Shown here: piece after piece, positions 45,031-53,770 of the stretch | Position numbering within the stretch: the first letter of the stretch is position 1 | How the letters are laid out: each line of letters opens with the position of its first letter | Assembly: GCA_963727955.1 (NCBI GenBank) | Contig: CAVSII010000002.1 | Location: 1 to 64,000, forward strand | Direction: 5' to 3' | Source: Bog-756 sp963727955 | GTDB taxonomy: Bacteria > Actinomycetota > Acidimicrobiia > Acidimicrobiales > RAAP-2 | Length of the DNA: 64,000 bases | Position numbers and translations under genes: made by a program | The notes under the pieces: generated by a model | What the model saw: the letters and a program-made list of their open reading frames with translations, nothing else | What the model was told of the DNA's origin: nothing | The model's database searches: none

Positions 45031-45801
45031 ATGGTGTCCGACCGCCGACCAGCGCAATTCCCGACATTCGACGACACCAGTGACGAGAGGCGACACCGTA
45101 AGCAACGGCTGGCTGCCGCATTCCGGCTGTTCGGACACTTCGGATTCGACGAAGGAGTGGCCGGTCACGTGACGGCGCGGGATCCCGAGCTCCTCGACCA
45201 CTTCTGGGTCAATCCGCTGGGGATGAACTTCAAACTGGTCCGGGTGAAGGACCTCATCCTGGTCAACCACCGGGGCGAGGTCGTGGAGGGCAACTGGCCG
45301 GTCAACGCCGCGGCCTTCGCCATCCACTCGCAGGTTCATGCGGCGCGACCCGACGTGGTGGCCGCCGCCCATGCCCACTCGGTCCACGGCAAGGCGTGGT
45401 CATCACTGCGGCGCCCGCTGGATCCCCTGACCCAGGACGCCTGTGCCTTTTACGGCGACCACTCGGTGTTCGACGACTACACCGGTGTGGTGTTGGACAT
45501 CGAGGAGGGCAAGCGCATCGCCCACGTGCTCGGGGACCACAAGGCGGTCATCCTGTCGAACCACGGCCTGTTGACAGTCGGTCAGACGTCGGTCGACGAG
45601 GCGGCGTGGTGGTTCATCACCATGGAGCGCACCTGCCAGGCGCAGTTGCTGGCCGAGGCCGCCGGTACCCCTGTGCTCATCGACGCCCATCAAGCGGCGG
45701 AGACAGCACCCATGGTCGGGCGCCCGATGGCGGGATGGCGCGCCTTTCAGCCGCTCTTCGAGTGGATCGTGTCAGTCCAACCCGACCTGCTCGAGGAGTA
45801 G
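45031..45801 (+). CDS. Class II aldolase/adducin family protein
   Basis: A 256-residue protein with the class II aldolase (fuculose/ribulose-phosphate aldolase-like) fold. VAAAHAHSVHGKAW carries two metal-binding histidines, LSNHGLLTVG the third, and GHVTARDPE the start of the fold. It should cleave or form a C-C bond, or decarboxylate, with a divalent metal. No clear ribosome binding site precedes the ATG at 45031, so the true start may be slightly downstream. The pathway role is not evident; it stands among catabolic genes. Confidence 0.9.
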   Translation: MVSDRRPAQFPTFDDTSDERRHRKQRLAAAFRLFGHFGFDEGVAGHVTARDPELLDHFWVNPLGMNFKLVRVKDLILVNHRGEVVEGNWPVNAAAFAIHSQVHAARPDVVAAAHAHSVHGKAWSSLRRPLDPLTQDACAFYGDHSVFDDYTGVVLDIEEGKRIAHVLGDHKAVILSNHGLLTVGQTSVDEAAWWFITMERTCQAQLLAEAAGTPVLIDAHQAAETAPMVGRPMAGWRAFQPLFEWIVSVQPDLLEE

Positions 45802-45862
45802 GAGGCCTTCTACCGGTCAGTGACGACGGCCAGAACCCCGGCTTGATGCCAACCGGCTCGGA

Positions 45863-46180
45863 TCAGGACCCTTCGCTGACGGCGGACCAGGTGTCACCGG
45901 GCACCTCGACGTTGATGATCTCCGGAGCTGCGGCCAGCCAGCGGGGCATCTCGGCCATGGCCGCCGCGAAGTGGGCCGACGTGACGTGGGCCTCTCCCGC
46001 CTCGGCATCGCGGTAGGCCTCTATGAGCACCCACAGGTTGGGGTCCTCGGCGCTCCGGTACCAGTCGTAGGAGATGTTGCCCGGCTCGGCCCGGGTGGCG
46101 GCGCTGAATTCCTCGACCAGTGACGGCCACTCATCGGCGTACTTGGCCCGCACCGGCTGTTTGACGACGATGAAGATCAT
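45863..46180 (-). CDS. Antibiotic biosynthesis monooxygenase (ABM) domain protein
   Basis: A 105-residue single ABM domain: FIVVKQPVRAKYADEW, then EPGNISYDWYRSAEDPNLWVLIEAYRDAEAGEAH and SAHFAAAMAEM. This pattern is close to YgiN-like quinol monooxygenases, cofactor-free enzymes that oxidise polyphenols or quinols. It lies just downstream of the P450/SnoaL/Rieske strand run and may be co-transcribed with it. Confidence 0.88.
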   Translation of the reverse strand: MIFIVVKQPVRAKYADEWPSLVEEFSAATRAEPGNISYDWYRSAEDPNLWVLIEAYRDAEAGEAHVTSAHFAAAMAEMPRWLAAAPEIINVEVPGDTWSAVSEGS

Positions 46181-46220
46181 GTGCGCCTCCGTGACGCCGT
46201 TGGGAACGACGTGGTCACCA

Positions 46221-47519
46221 TCAGTCGGTCGACCCGGCTGCCGTCAACTCCAGGTTGAGCTGGGTCAGGCCGCGCAGGATGTAGGTCGGGATGTACTGGT
46301 AGCGCCGGGAGTCGGCGGGGCCGTGGTGCTCCTCGGAGATGCCGATGGTCGTCGTCCGGTCGAGGAGCCGTTCGATGCTCACCCGGGTCTCCATGCGGGC
46401 CAGCGGTCCCCCGGGGCAGCTGTGGACGCCACGCCCGAAGGCGAGGTGCTCGCGTGCATTGTCACGGTCGACCCGGAATTGGTCCGGATCGGTGAAATGG
46501 CGGGGATCCCGGTTGGCGGCACCGTTGAGCACCATCACGGTCACCCCGGCCGGAATGTCGACCCCGGCCACGGTCGACGGTCGCCGCGACAGCCGGAAGT
46601 CACCCTTCACCGGTGCCTCGATCCGGAGCATCTCCTCCACGAAGTCGGGGATGAGATCGCGCCGGTCCCGGAGCAGTTGCTGGAGGTCCGGACGCTCGCC
46701 GATCAGTTGCAGAGAGCTACCCAGCAGGCGGACCGTCGTCTCCTGGCCGGCGGCGAACAGGTTGGCTGCCACCCGTACCACGTCGATGATCTCGGGCAGC
46801 TCCCCGTCGGGGAATGTAGTCGTGGCCAGCGCGGTGAGCACGTCATGACGCGGCTCCAATCGACGGTCCTCGACGTAGCGGCTGAACCTCTCGTAGAGCC
46901 ATTCGAGCGGGCTGTGGGCCATCTCGTCATGAGTGCTGCCCACAGCGTCGGTACGGGGACGCCGGGCCAGTACCTCACGGAACTCCTGATGCTCGTCTTC
47001 GGGTACCCCCAGGAGGTCGGCGATGACCAACAGGGTGAAGGGATTGCAATAGTCGCCGATGAACTCGCATCCGCCACTGTCGATGAACTCGTCGATCTGA
47101 CGGTCGGCGATCCGCCACATGAACTCCTCGTTCTCCTTCAGCCGCTTGGGTGTGAGTTGCCTCATCACCAGGTGGCGGTGGTCGTGGTGTTTGGGTGGGT
47201 CCATGGTCGTGATCTGATCGCTGAAGGGAAGCTCATGGCGGTGTTGGTCGATCAGTGCACTCACGTCGTCGTGACCATCGAGCGGAACGGGAAAGCCGGG
47301 GAACGGTCCGGTGACCGCATTGCAGGACGAGAACGTATCGGTGTCGGTGTAGACAGCCCGGGCCTCGTCGTACCCGGTGACCATGTACACGCCCTGTTGC
47401 GTTTCACGGTGTACCGGGCACTGCGAGCGCAGCCAGTCGAAGTAGGGGTAGGGGTCGTCAACCAGTTCGTTACCGCGGAAGAAGTCGATCGCCGCGAATT
47501 CGGCGGAGGAGTCATCCAT
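46221..47519 (-). CDS. Cytochrome P450 (CYP)
   Basis: A 432-residue P450 with I-helix LFAAGQETTVRLL, ExxR in EEMLRIEAP and haem loop AFGRGVHSCPGGPLARME. It shares long stretches of pattern with the P450 at 35-36 kb, including DDPYPYFDWLR, TDTFSSCN, TPKRLKENEEF and NGAANRDP, so the two are paralogues. The start (ATG 47519) overlaps the end of the SnoaL gene by eight bases. It is placed in a run with a SnoaL protein and a Rieske oxygenase, which suggests successive oxidations of the same compound. Confidence 0.94.
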   Translation of the reverse strand: MDDSSAEFAAIDFFRGNELVDDPYPYFDWLRSQCPVHRETQQGVYMVTGYDEARAVYTDTDTFSSCNAVTGPFPGFPVPLDGHDDVSALIDQHRHELPFSDQITTMDPPKHHDHRHLVMRQLTPKRLKENEEFMWRIADRQIDEFIDSGGCEFIGDYCNPFTLLVIADLLGVPEDEHQEFREVLARRPRTDAVGSTHDEMAHSPLEWLYERFSRYVEDRRLEPRHDVLTALATTTFPDGELPEIIDVVRVAANLFAAGQETTVRLLGSSLQLIGERPDLQQLLRDRRDLIPDFVEEMLRIEAPVKGDFRLSRRPSTVAGVDIPAGVTVMVLNGAANRDPRHFTDPDQFRVDRDNAREHLAFGRGVHSCPGGPLARMETRVSIERLLDRTTTIGISEEHHGPADSRRYQYIPTYILRGLTQLNLELTAAGSTD

Positions 47520-47943
47520 GGTGGTCCTTTCGGTTTGCTGGCCCAGTGACGAAGGTGGCGGCACGATGGTGGAATCGCCAGACGCCTTGGTCGTGATGGA
47601 GGACATCGTGGTAGCGGCCCACCAGCTGGATGGTCCAGCCGGCGTCGCCCCGCAGGGCGAAGACGACGTCACTGACCGCCGTAGCCTCCTGGTCGCCGCG
47701 GGCTGTGACCACGGTGTTGAGAACGAGGTGGCGCTGGGGTCGCTCCGGCGTCCATTGCCCGTAGGCCTGGCGGAGTGCGTCGTGGCCCCTGTGGGTGCCG
47801 AGTCCCGGTATGTCGCAGACGCCGTCCGGACAGAAGGTGGCGACGACGTCGTCGGTGCGGCCATCGTCCAGGGCTTGGGTGTAGGTGGCGAGGGTCAAGC
47901 GGACGCCCTCGGCCATCTCTGCGAACGACATGTCGGTGCTCAC
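47512..47943 (-). CDS. SnoaL-like (NTF2-fold) protein
   Basis: About 143 residues with the NTF2/SnoaL pattern: TLATYTQALDDGRTDDVVATF, then CPDGVCDIPGLG, HRGHDALRQAYGQW, and a C-terminal GWTIQLVGRYHDVLHH with GVWRFHHR. Bacterial members include dehydratases, isomerases and the small subunits of ring-hydroxylating enzymes. The GTG at 47943 and ATG at 47931 are both possible starts. The stop overlaps the P450 start by eight bases and the Rieske gene lies 51 bases upstream, so all three are one unit. Its position next to an orphan Rieske alpha subunit makes a beta-subunit-like role worth testing. Confidence 0.85.
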   Translation of the reverse strand: MSTDMSFAEMAEGVRLTLATYTQALDDGRTDDVVATFCPDGVCDIPGLGTHRGHDALRQAYGQWTPERPQRHLVLNTVVTARGDQEATAVSDVVFALRGDAGWTIQLVGRYHDVLHHDQGVWRFHHRAATFVTGPANRKDHHG

Positions 47944-47994
47944 CTGTCCTGGCTGCCGGTGCGGAACCACCGCCTGGTCATGGTCACCGTCCAC

Positions 47995-49359
47995 TCAGAG
48001 GTCGATGTCGGCGACGGGACTCTCGAGGGGGTTCACGTTGACCGACCGCAAGGCCGGCAACAACCTCTCGTAGGGGAGACCGGCCAAAAAGCCGTCGAGG
48101 GTTCGCTCGAAGTTGGCGATACCCCCCTCGGCCCGTTCGGACAGGCGCATGTACTCGAACCCCCGGGCATGCAGTCCCCGCTGCTGCCGGGGGAGATTGG
48201 AGAAGTCCTGGGCGGGGATGGGTGGCCAGCGTGGGTCGTCGCACTCCCAGGGATCGGGTGGCGTGGGCCGTTCCGGCTGGCTGCCCTCGGGGAACCGGGT
48301 CAACGACCACATCTCCATGAGGGTCTCCTCCGGTTCCAGCGGTCGGAACCGATAGGAGGAGGCGCTGCTGTACATGGGCAGGACGAAGTAGTGCGGAAAG
48401 CAGTAGCCCATCGGCTGGTTGAGCCCCTGTGCGTCGAGCTCATTGAGATCGGGCATGTCACAGCCGGCTTCCCGGTGCCAGCGCACGACCTCGTCGTTGA
48501 GCGTCCGGTTCCATGTGGCCATGGCCGACTTCGGGTCCGCCGGCAACTCGATGTCGCGGAGGCTCTCGGCTACCCGTACATCGTTGGCGTGCACCATCCC
48601 GGCCATGCCCTCGCTCATCGTGCGCAGATAGTGGATTTCGGCATCGACGAAAGCCCGTGGGTCGAAACTCTCCCCGTTGCGGGGTGGCATTCTGCCGGAA
48701 ATGACAAGCTGGGGATGGGTCTCTATGACGTGGTACTGCTCCATGAACGCCTCTTCGGCCAGCTTCCAGTTGACTGGGAGACGGCAGGCGTACCACCACT
48801 CGGTGCGCAGCGATTCGACCTTCCAGGCGTCGAGGATGGAGGCGAACGGTTCGATGCACTCCCGCAATGGAGGAGAGTCTTCGTCGAGGTTGATCCACGC
48901 GCACCCGCCCCACACGTCGCACCGCACCGGGGTCAGGTCGAGGTCCTCCGGCTGAAGATTGTGCCGGGCGAACGTTTTCGACTGGGTGACGAAGGTGTTC
49001 CTCCCGTCCGGGCCGTAGCACCACCCGTGGAAGGGGCAGATGAACCCGCTCCCGCACGTCCCCCGGCCCTCGACCACCCGCACGCCCCGATGGCGACAGG
49101 TGTTCTGGAAGGCCCTGGCCCCCGACTCCTCGGTTCGGACCACCACGATGGATTGGTCCAGAATCTGGTACTCGACGAAATCGTCGGGCTGGGGGATCTC
49201 CTCGAGCCGGCATGCCATCTGCCACACCCTGGGCCACAGCAGATCGGCCTCCATCTGGTAGAAGTCCGGGTCGAAGTAGCGCTCCTTGCGCGCCCGGTCC
49301 GGGAACTCCATGGCGTAAGGCACGGGGAGTGCCGACCATCTCCGATCTACGATCGCCAC
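47995..49359 (-). CDS. Rieske aromatic-ring-hydroxylating dioxygenase, alpha subunit
   Basis: A 454-residue protein. The Rieske [2Fe-2S] ligands are in CRHRGVRVV and CPFHGWCYG (CxH...CxxH). The catalytic domain has WKLAEEAFMEQYHVIETHPQL, containing the two histidines of the mononuclear iron. It hydroxylates an aromatic or cyclic substrate with electrons from a separate reductase, which is not in the window. The GTG at 49359 is preceded by AAGGAAAGAGG; the 51-codon longer frame upstream is spurious. The divergent promoter with the monooxygenase gene carries an operator-like palindrome. Confidence 0.94.
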   Translation of the reverse strand: MAIVDRRWSALPVPYAMEFPDRARKERYFDPDFYQMEADLLWPRVWQMACRLEEIPQPDDFVEYQILDQSIVVVRTEESGARAFQNTCRHRGVRVVEGRGTCGSGFICPFHGWCYGPDGRNTFVTQSKTFARHNLQPEDLDLTPVRCDVWGGCAWINLDEDSPPLRECIEPFASILDAWKVESLRTEWWYACRLPVNWKLAEEAFMEQYHVIETHPQLVISGRMPPRNGESFDPRAFVDAEIHYLRTMSEGMAGMVHANDVRVAESLRDIELPADPKSAMATWNRTLNDEVVRWHREAGCDMPDLNELDAQGLNQPMGYCFPHYFVLPMYSSASSYRFRPLEPEETLMEMWSLTRFPEGSQPERPTPPDPWECDDPRWPPIPAQDFSNLPRQQRGLHARGFEYMRLSERAEGGIANFERTLDGFLAGLPYERLLPALRSVNVNPLESPVADIDL

Positions 49360-49411
49360 GGGATGCCTCTTTCCTTTTGGCGTGCGTTTGGCAGAGTGTA
49401 TACTCACCGCT

Positions 49412-49427
49412 CGACCGGTCGGTACAA
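49412..49427. promoter_or_regulatory. TetR-type operator between Rieske and Baeyer-Villiger genes
   Basis: CGACCGGTCG (49412-49421) is a perfect palindrome, extended to the right by GTACAA. The minus-strand reading TTGTACCGACCG is also found at 57960-57971, and its 11-base core at 52314-52324. A TATACA -10 for the Rieske gene lies beside it (minus strand, near 49398-49403), so binding would block that promoter. Confidence 0.6.
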
Positions 49428-49510
49428 GTTTTGGCGCCGGCACCAGGAGCTGAGGATGTGCACGCCGCTGGCCGTGATGGGCTCCCTGACGGCGATCGCC
49501 CCGGAGGCTC

Positions 49511-51166
49511 ATGACACTCGCTGAACCCGCACCGGATCAGAGCCGGGGCCGGAGCACCGCTGACGTCGATGTCCTGATCGTCGGCTCCGGAATTACCGGT
49601 ATCTACCAGCTCTACCGCACCCTCGAGGCCGGCTTCTCGTCCCAGCTGCTCGAGGCCGGCGACGGCGTGGGGGGCACCTGGTACTGGAACCGCTATCCCG
49701 GAGCCCGGTTCGACTCGGAGAGCTACACCTATGCCTACCTGTTCTCGAGGGAGCTCTTCGAGGGCTGGGAGTGGCAGGAGCACTTCGCCCAGCAACCGGA
49801 GATCGAGCGCTACCTCAATCATGTGGTGGATCGTTTCGATCTTCGGCGGCACATGCGATTCGGCGCCAGGGTCACCTCGGCCGTCTACGACGAGTCGGCC
49901 GCGGGGTGGACGGCAACCACCAGCGAGGGCACCGAGTACCGGGCCAGGTTCTTGGTTGCGGCCACCGGCATCCTCTCGGTCCCGTACTTCCCGGACGTGC
50001 CCGGGCGTGACGATTTCCGGGGCGTTTCCCACCACACAGGAAGGTGGCCGACCACGGCCGTCGACTTTGCCGGCAAACGGGTGGCGGTCATCGGGACCGG
50101 ATCGAGCGGCGTCCAGGTGATCCCTGCGGTGGCCGGGGAGGTCGCCGCCCTGACCGTGTACCAACGCTCGGCCAACTGGTGTACCCCTCTCAACAACCGA
50201 CCGATCACTGGTCAGGAGCAGGCGGAGCTCAGGTCCGGTTTCGAGGCGATGTGCGAGACGCTCAACGCCTCGCCGTCCGGATTCCTTCATCCCGTACACG
50301 ATCGTCAAACTTTCGACGACTCGATCGATGAACGCTTGGCCTTCTTCGAGGAGATGTGGAACAGCCCGGGCTTTTCGAAGTTGACCAGTAACTACACCGA
50401 CTTGACGGTGAACCACACCGCCAACGCTCTGTGGTGCGAGTTCATCGCCGAAAAGATCCGCGGCATCGTCAGGAATCCCGAGACCGCCGAAAGACTCATT
50501 CCCAAGGACCACCTCTACGCCGAAAAGCGACCGCCGTTTGTGACCGCCTACTACGAGGCCTACAACGACCCGAAGGTCTCACTGGTCGACCTCAAGCAGA
50601 CACCGATTGTGCGTATCACCGAAGGAGGGATCGAGACGACGGACGGCGCACGCCGGTTCGACATCATTGTGTGGGCGACGGGCTTCGACTTCGGGACCGG
50701 CGCCCTGACACGCCTGGGGGTCCGTGGGCGGCACGGACTGGCGCTCGAGGAGTACTGGGCCGACGGTCCCAAGACGTTCCTCGGCATCCAGACCTCCGGC
50801 TTCCCCAACTTCTTCTTCCCCGGCGGGCCCCATGCTGCGGCGGGCAACAACCCCCGTTACAACGGTGACCAGGTGGACTTCATCATCGACACGCTCGTCT
50901 ACCTGCGGGCCCGGGGTTACGACACCATCGAGGTGGACCCTGCGGCCGAGGAACGCTGGACCACGATGGTGGACAGCGGAGCGGGGTCGTCGCCCTTCAG
51001 TGAGGCCAGCTACTTCTTCGGGACCAACATTCCCGGAAAGCCCCGCAAGTACCTCCTCAACTCGGGCGGCCGGCCGAAGCTCCTCACCGAGATCAGGAGG
51101 GTCAAAGAGAACGGCTACGAGGCCTTCCTACTGTCGCGTTCTTCCCACCCCACGCCGGCGGTATGA
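49511..51166 (+). CDS. Flavin-containing Baeyer-Villiger-type monooxygenase
   Basis: A 551-residue FAD/NADPH monooxygenase. It has two Rossmann motifs (LIVGSGITGIYQ and VAVIGTGSSGVQ) and between them the Baeyer-Villiger fingerprint FRGVSHHTGRWP, which fits FxGxxxHxxxWP. GGTWYWNRYPGARFD and IIVWATGFDF are also typical. It inserts oxygen next to a ketone carbonyl, giving an ester or lactone. GGAGGCTC precedes the ATG at 49511. It is divergent from the Rieske gene and convergent with the cyclase gene. Confidence 0.95.
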   Translation: MTLAEPAPDQSRGRSTADVDVLIVGSGITGIYQLYRTLEAGFSSQLLEAGDGVGGTWYWNRYPGARFDSESYTYAYLFSRELFEGWEWQEHFAQQPEIERYLNHVVDRFDLRRHMRFGARVTSAVYDESAAGWTATTSEGTEYRARFLVAATGILSVPYFPDVPGRDDFRGVSHHTGRWPTTAVDFAGKRVAVIGTGSSGVQVIPAVAGEVAALTVYQRSANWCTPLNNRPITGQEQAELRSGFEAMCETLNASPSGFLHPVHDRQTFDDSIDERLAFFEEMWNSPGFSKLTSNYTDLTVNHTANALWCEFIAEKIRGIVRNPETAERLIPKDHLYAEKRPPFVTAYYEAYNDPKVSLVDLKQTPIVRITEGGIETTDGARRFDIIVWATGFDFGTGALTRLGVRGRHGLALEEYWADGPKTFLGIQTSGFPNFFFPGGPHAAAGNNPRYNGDQVDFIIDTLVYLRARGYDTIEVDPAAEERWTTMVDSGAGSSPFSEASYFFGTNIPGKPRKYLLNSGGRPKLLTEIRRVKENGYEAFLLSRSSHPTPAV

Positions 51167-51202
51167 GGGAGGGCCGATTCCCGCCGGACAGGCGCCGGCC
51201 AC

Positions 51203-52261
51203 TCAGACGGTGGCCACCGGCGTCAGGGGAGAACCCACGATACCGGGCAGACGCAGGGGGGGAGCGGTGAGCAGGAACCGGCTCCGGTTGTGCTGGCGAA
51301 GCCACGACGCCAGCTCATGGAGGTACCACATTTCACCCAGGGGGACGCCGAGCCTGAACAGGCAGAGGTGGTGGATGGGGAGGAACGAGTGTCGGCTCGG
51401 GTCGCGGTCCCGGCCGAGTAGGCCCTCGACGGCGTAGTTGTCAGCCACTAGCGCGGAGATACCGGAGTCGCTGATCCACTGCAGCAACGACTCGTCCCGG
51501 GCGTCGAGGTAGCTGCACAAGGTGTGGATCTTCACCGGATCCGGGTGGCGGTCCCAATTGAGGATCTCGGTGGCGAACCCGGTGTGCAACAGGAGCATGT
51601 CGCCCGGCTCGACGGAGACATCGTCGGCCGCCATTATCTCCTGGAGCGTGGTGAGGTCCACGCCGCGCCAGTCGTGACCCAGGTGGTGGGCCAGGTCGAC
51701 CAGGACACCACGACCCTGTACGCCGTGGTAGGCCATGTGCTCCAAGCCGAGATGGTGGGCGAAGCAGCGGTGTCCACCCCCGTCGCCGGCGGCGTCGGGC
51801 TCGGGTCCGACCAGATCCACGCCGGCGCGGTACCCGTTGTAGTAGACGGCCTCCTCGACCCCGTCGTCGTCGGCGTCGAACTCGGCTCCGACGTGGGCCA
51901 GCGAGTCCCACTGGGTCGAGTACTGGAGCGACAGGGTCACCACGTCGTCGGCCCACACGTCCACGTACTTGGGATCCCCCCAGTCCTCCATCTCGCTCAT
52001 GCGTACGTTGTAAAAGGTGTCGGCCGCGCCCTTCATGTCCTCGGTCGGCGCCAGAACCGGTGGGTACCGGCGTTGGTTGAGCGCGGTACCGCCGGGGTAA
52101 TCGAGCGGCAGGCTCAGGCAGAAGCTGATGCCGGCTTCGACCTCACGCACCCCCTCGAGCACCTTCTCGGGGGTGAGCAGGTTGATGCGGCCGAGCTCGT
52201 CGTCCTCGCCCCACTCTCCCCACGTCGAGCCGGGTGGGCGTTGTTTCCACCGCTGGGTCAC
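51203..52261 (-). CDS. Cyclase/kynurenine-formamidase-like family protein (PF04199 type)
   Basis: A 352-residue metal-dependent hydrolase-like protein. Features of the cyclase family are GEDDELGRINLLTPEKV, SLPLDY, the metal-region TQWDSLAHVGAEF (in place of HxGTHxD) and GDMLLLHTGF. Members hydrolyse formylkynurenine or open activated rings and lactones, so it could act on a product of the Baeyer-Villiger enzyme. The start is GTG at 52261 with AAGGAG before it. It is divergent from the amidohydrolase gene. Confidence 0.9.
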   Translation of the reverse strand: MTQRWKQRPPGSTWGEWGEDDELGRINLLTPEKVLEGVREVEAGISFCLSLPLDYPGGTALNQRRYPPVLAPTEDMKGAADTFYNVRMSEMEDWGDPKYVDVWADDVVTLSLQYSTQWDSLAHVGAEFDADDDGVEEAVYYNGYRAGVDLVGPEPDAAGDGGGHRCFAHHLGLEHMAYHGVQGRGVLVDLAHHLGHDWRGVDLTTLQEIMAADDVSVEPGDMLLLHTGFATEILNWDRHPDPVKIHTLCSYLDARDESLLQWISDSGISALVADNYAVEGLLGRDRDPSRHSFLPIHHLCLFRLGVPLGEMWYLHELASWLRQHNRSRFLLTAPPLRLPGIVGSPLTPVATV

Positions 52262-52316
52262 GAGCTCTTCTCCTTCTGGCCGCAGCAGCCGGCGACCGGC
52301 TGTCAGCGTTGCCTGT

Positions 52317-52330
52317 ACCGACCGGTTGGT
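52317..52330. promoter_or_regulatory. TetR-type operator between cyclase and amidohydrolase genes
   Basis: ACCGACC/GGTTGGT (52317-52330) is a 14-base palindrome with one mismatched pair. With the TGT just before it (52314-52324) it shares TGTACCGACCG with the operators at 49.4 and 57.96 kb. It lies in the 149-base divergent gap. Confidence 0.6.
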
Positions 52331-52410
52331 CTAGGCTCAAACCGCAGGGTAGCGCGTGCGCGGGCTCCCGTTTCATCGAGAATCTCGGGTCGGCGCAGGA
52401 AGGTCACTCC

Positions 52411-53664
52411 ATGGCACACAACCACCTCGTCGTATCGGCTGACGGCCACATCCTCGAGCCCACCGACCTGTTCACCACCCGGCTGCCCAAGCATCTGCGT
52501 GACCGCGGGGTCTGGGAGGACGACTTCGAGATCGAGCCTCTGGTCGAGGGCGGAGCCCGGGTCTTCCGGCGCCTGCACACACCGGGCTTCGAGGGGTGGA
52601 CGATCTCCCGGTACCGCCAGACCGGGGGACGGATGCCCGAGGGCGACCCCGAGGTCATCGTCGAGGACCTGGCGTCCGACGGCGTCGACGTGGGGGTCAT
52701 GCACCCGAACCTGTCGCTCTTCGGTCTCTACACCGACGACCATGAGCTGTCCATCGCCCACGCCCGCGTGTACAACGACTACATCGTGGAGCGGTTTTCG
52801 CCCTACTTCTCGCGCCTGGCTCCCACCGCCCCCATTCCCCTCACCGATGTCGACGATGCGGTGGCCGAAATCGAGCGGGTTGCCGCCGCCGGCTTCCGGG
52901 CCATCCTGCTGCCCTCCACGCCGCCCCAGCCCTACTTCTCGCGGGACTTCGACCCGGTGTGGGCGGCGGCCCAGGCCAACGGCGTGCACGTGTTCATCCA
53001 CACCCAGACGGGCGGGGTCAAGGTCAACGACCCCGAGGCCGTCACCCTCAAGGTGGTCATGGAGAACGCCGCCCAGGTCAACCAACCTGTCACCGAGAAG
53101 TCGGCTTCCAAGCGGATGGTGACCCAGGCCATCTACAGCACCATCGTCCCCCAGCAGATCATCTGCCAGCTCATCGGGGGCGGCGTACCCGAGCGCTACC
53201 CCGACCTGCACTTCGCCCTCATCGAGTTCAACGCCCACTGGCTCGCTTCGCTGGTCGGCAGCATGGACAAGTGCTGGGTCACCGGGATCGGCCAGGACCC
53301 CGACTGGTGGCTGGGTGTCTGGGATGAGTCCCTGCCCCCGACCGAGCAGAGCAACATGGCCCGGTTGTTCAAGCTCAACGAGAAGTGGCCGTACCCGCTG
53401 ATGCCCAGCGAGTACGTCCGGCGCCAGTTCCACGTCTCGTTCCAGGACGACCCGGTGGCGGTGGCCTGCCGGCACATCACCGGTCTGTCGACCATCGTCT
53501 GGGGAAACGACTACCCGCACGCCGAAGGGACGTTCCGCGGCAGCCGCGAGCTCATGGACAAGCTGTTCACCGGGGTGTCGGCCGACGAGCGGGCGGCCAT
53601 GGTGGGGGGAACTCTCGGAGACCTTCTCGGATACAACGCACCGGTGGCCGCCGCCGCCTCCTAG
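52411..53664 (+). CDS. Amidohydrolase family protein (PF04909 type)
   Basis: A 417-residue TIM-barrel metal hydrolase. VVSADGHILEP at the N-terminus takes the place of the DxH metal motif, HVFIHTQTGGV and ALIEFNAHWLAS lie in the barrel, and WGNDYPHAEGTF is the usual C-terminal signature. Members act as decarboxylases or hydrolases on aromatic and cyclic acids. AGGAAGG precedes the ATG at 52411; the longer open frame upstream crosses the divergent promoter. It leads a four-gene run with an SDR and an acyl-CoA dehydrogenase. Confidence 0.92.
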   Translation: MAHNHLVVSADGHILEPTDLFTTRLPKHLRDRGVWEDDFEIEPLVEGGARVFRRLHTPGFEGWTISRYRQTGGRMPEGDPEVIVEDLASDGVDVGVMHPNLSLFGLYTDDHELSIAHARVYNDYIVERFSPYFSRLAPTAPIPLTDVDDAVAEIERVAAAGFRAILLPSTPPQPYFSRDFDPVWAAAQANGVHVFIHTQTGGVKVNDPEAVTLKVVMENAAQVNQPVTEKSASKRMVTQAIYSTIVPQQIICQLIGGGVPERYPDLHFALIEFNAHWLASLVGSMDKCWVTGIGQDPDWWLGVWDESLPPTEQSNMARLFKLNEKWPYPLMPSEYVRRQFHVSFQDDPVAVACRHITGLSTIVWGNDYPHAEGTFRGSRELMDKLFTGVSADERAAMVGGTLGDLLGYNAPVAAAAS

Positions 53665-53770
53665 TCCGCGGCGGTTGCCATAGGCCATGGCGCGGGCGGA
53701 CCCCACCTGCCCACTGCTTGTATGGACATCCGCGTCCCATTCTGACAGAGGGGTACCGAAGGGCAGGTTG

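Noticed and set aside
47518..49524. 668-codon plus-strand frame opposite the Rieske and SnoaL genes
   Set aside because: The minus strand carries the Rieske cluster and iron ligands; the opposite frame has no motif.
48458..50512. 684-codon minus-strand frame across Rieske and Baeyer-Villiger genes
   Set aside because: It crosses the divergent promoter and is antisense to a gene with complete FAD/NADPH motifs.
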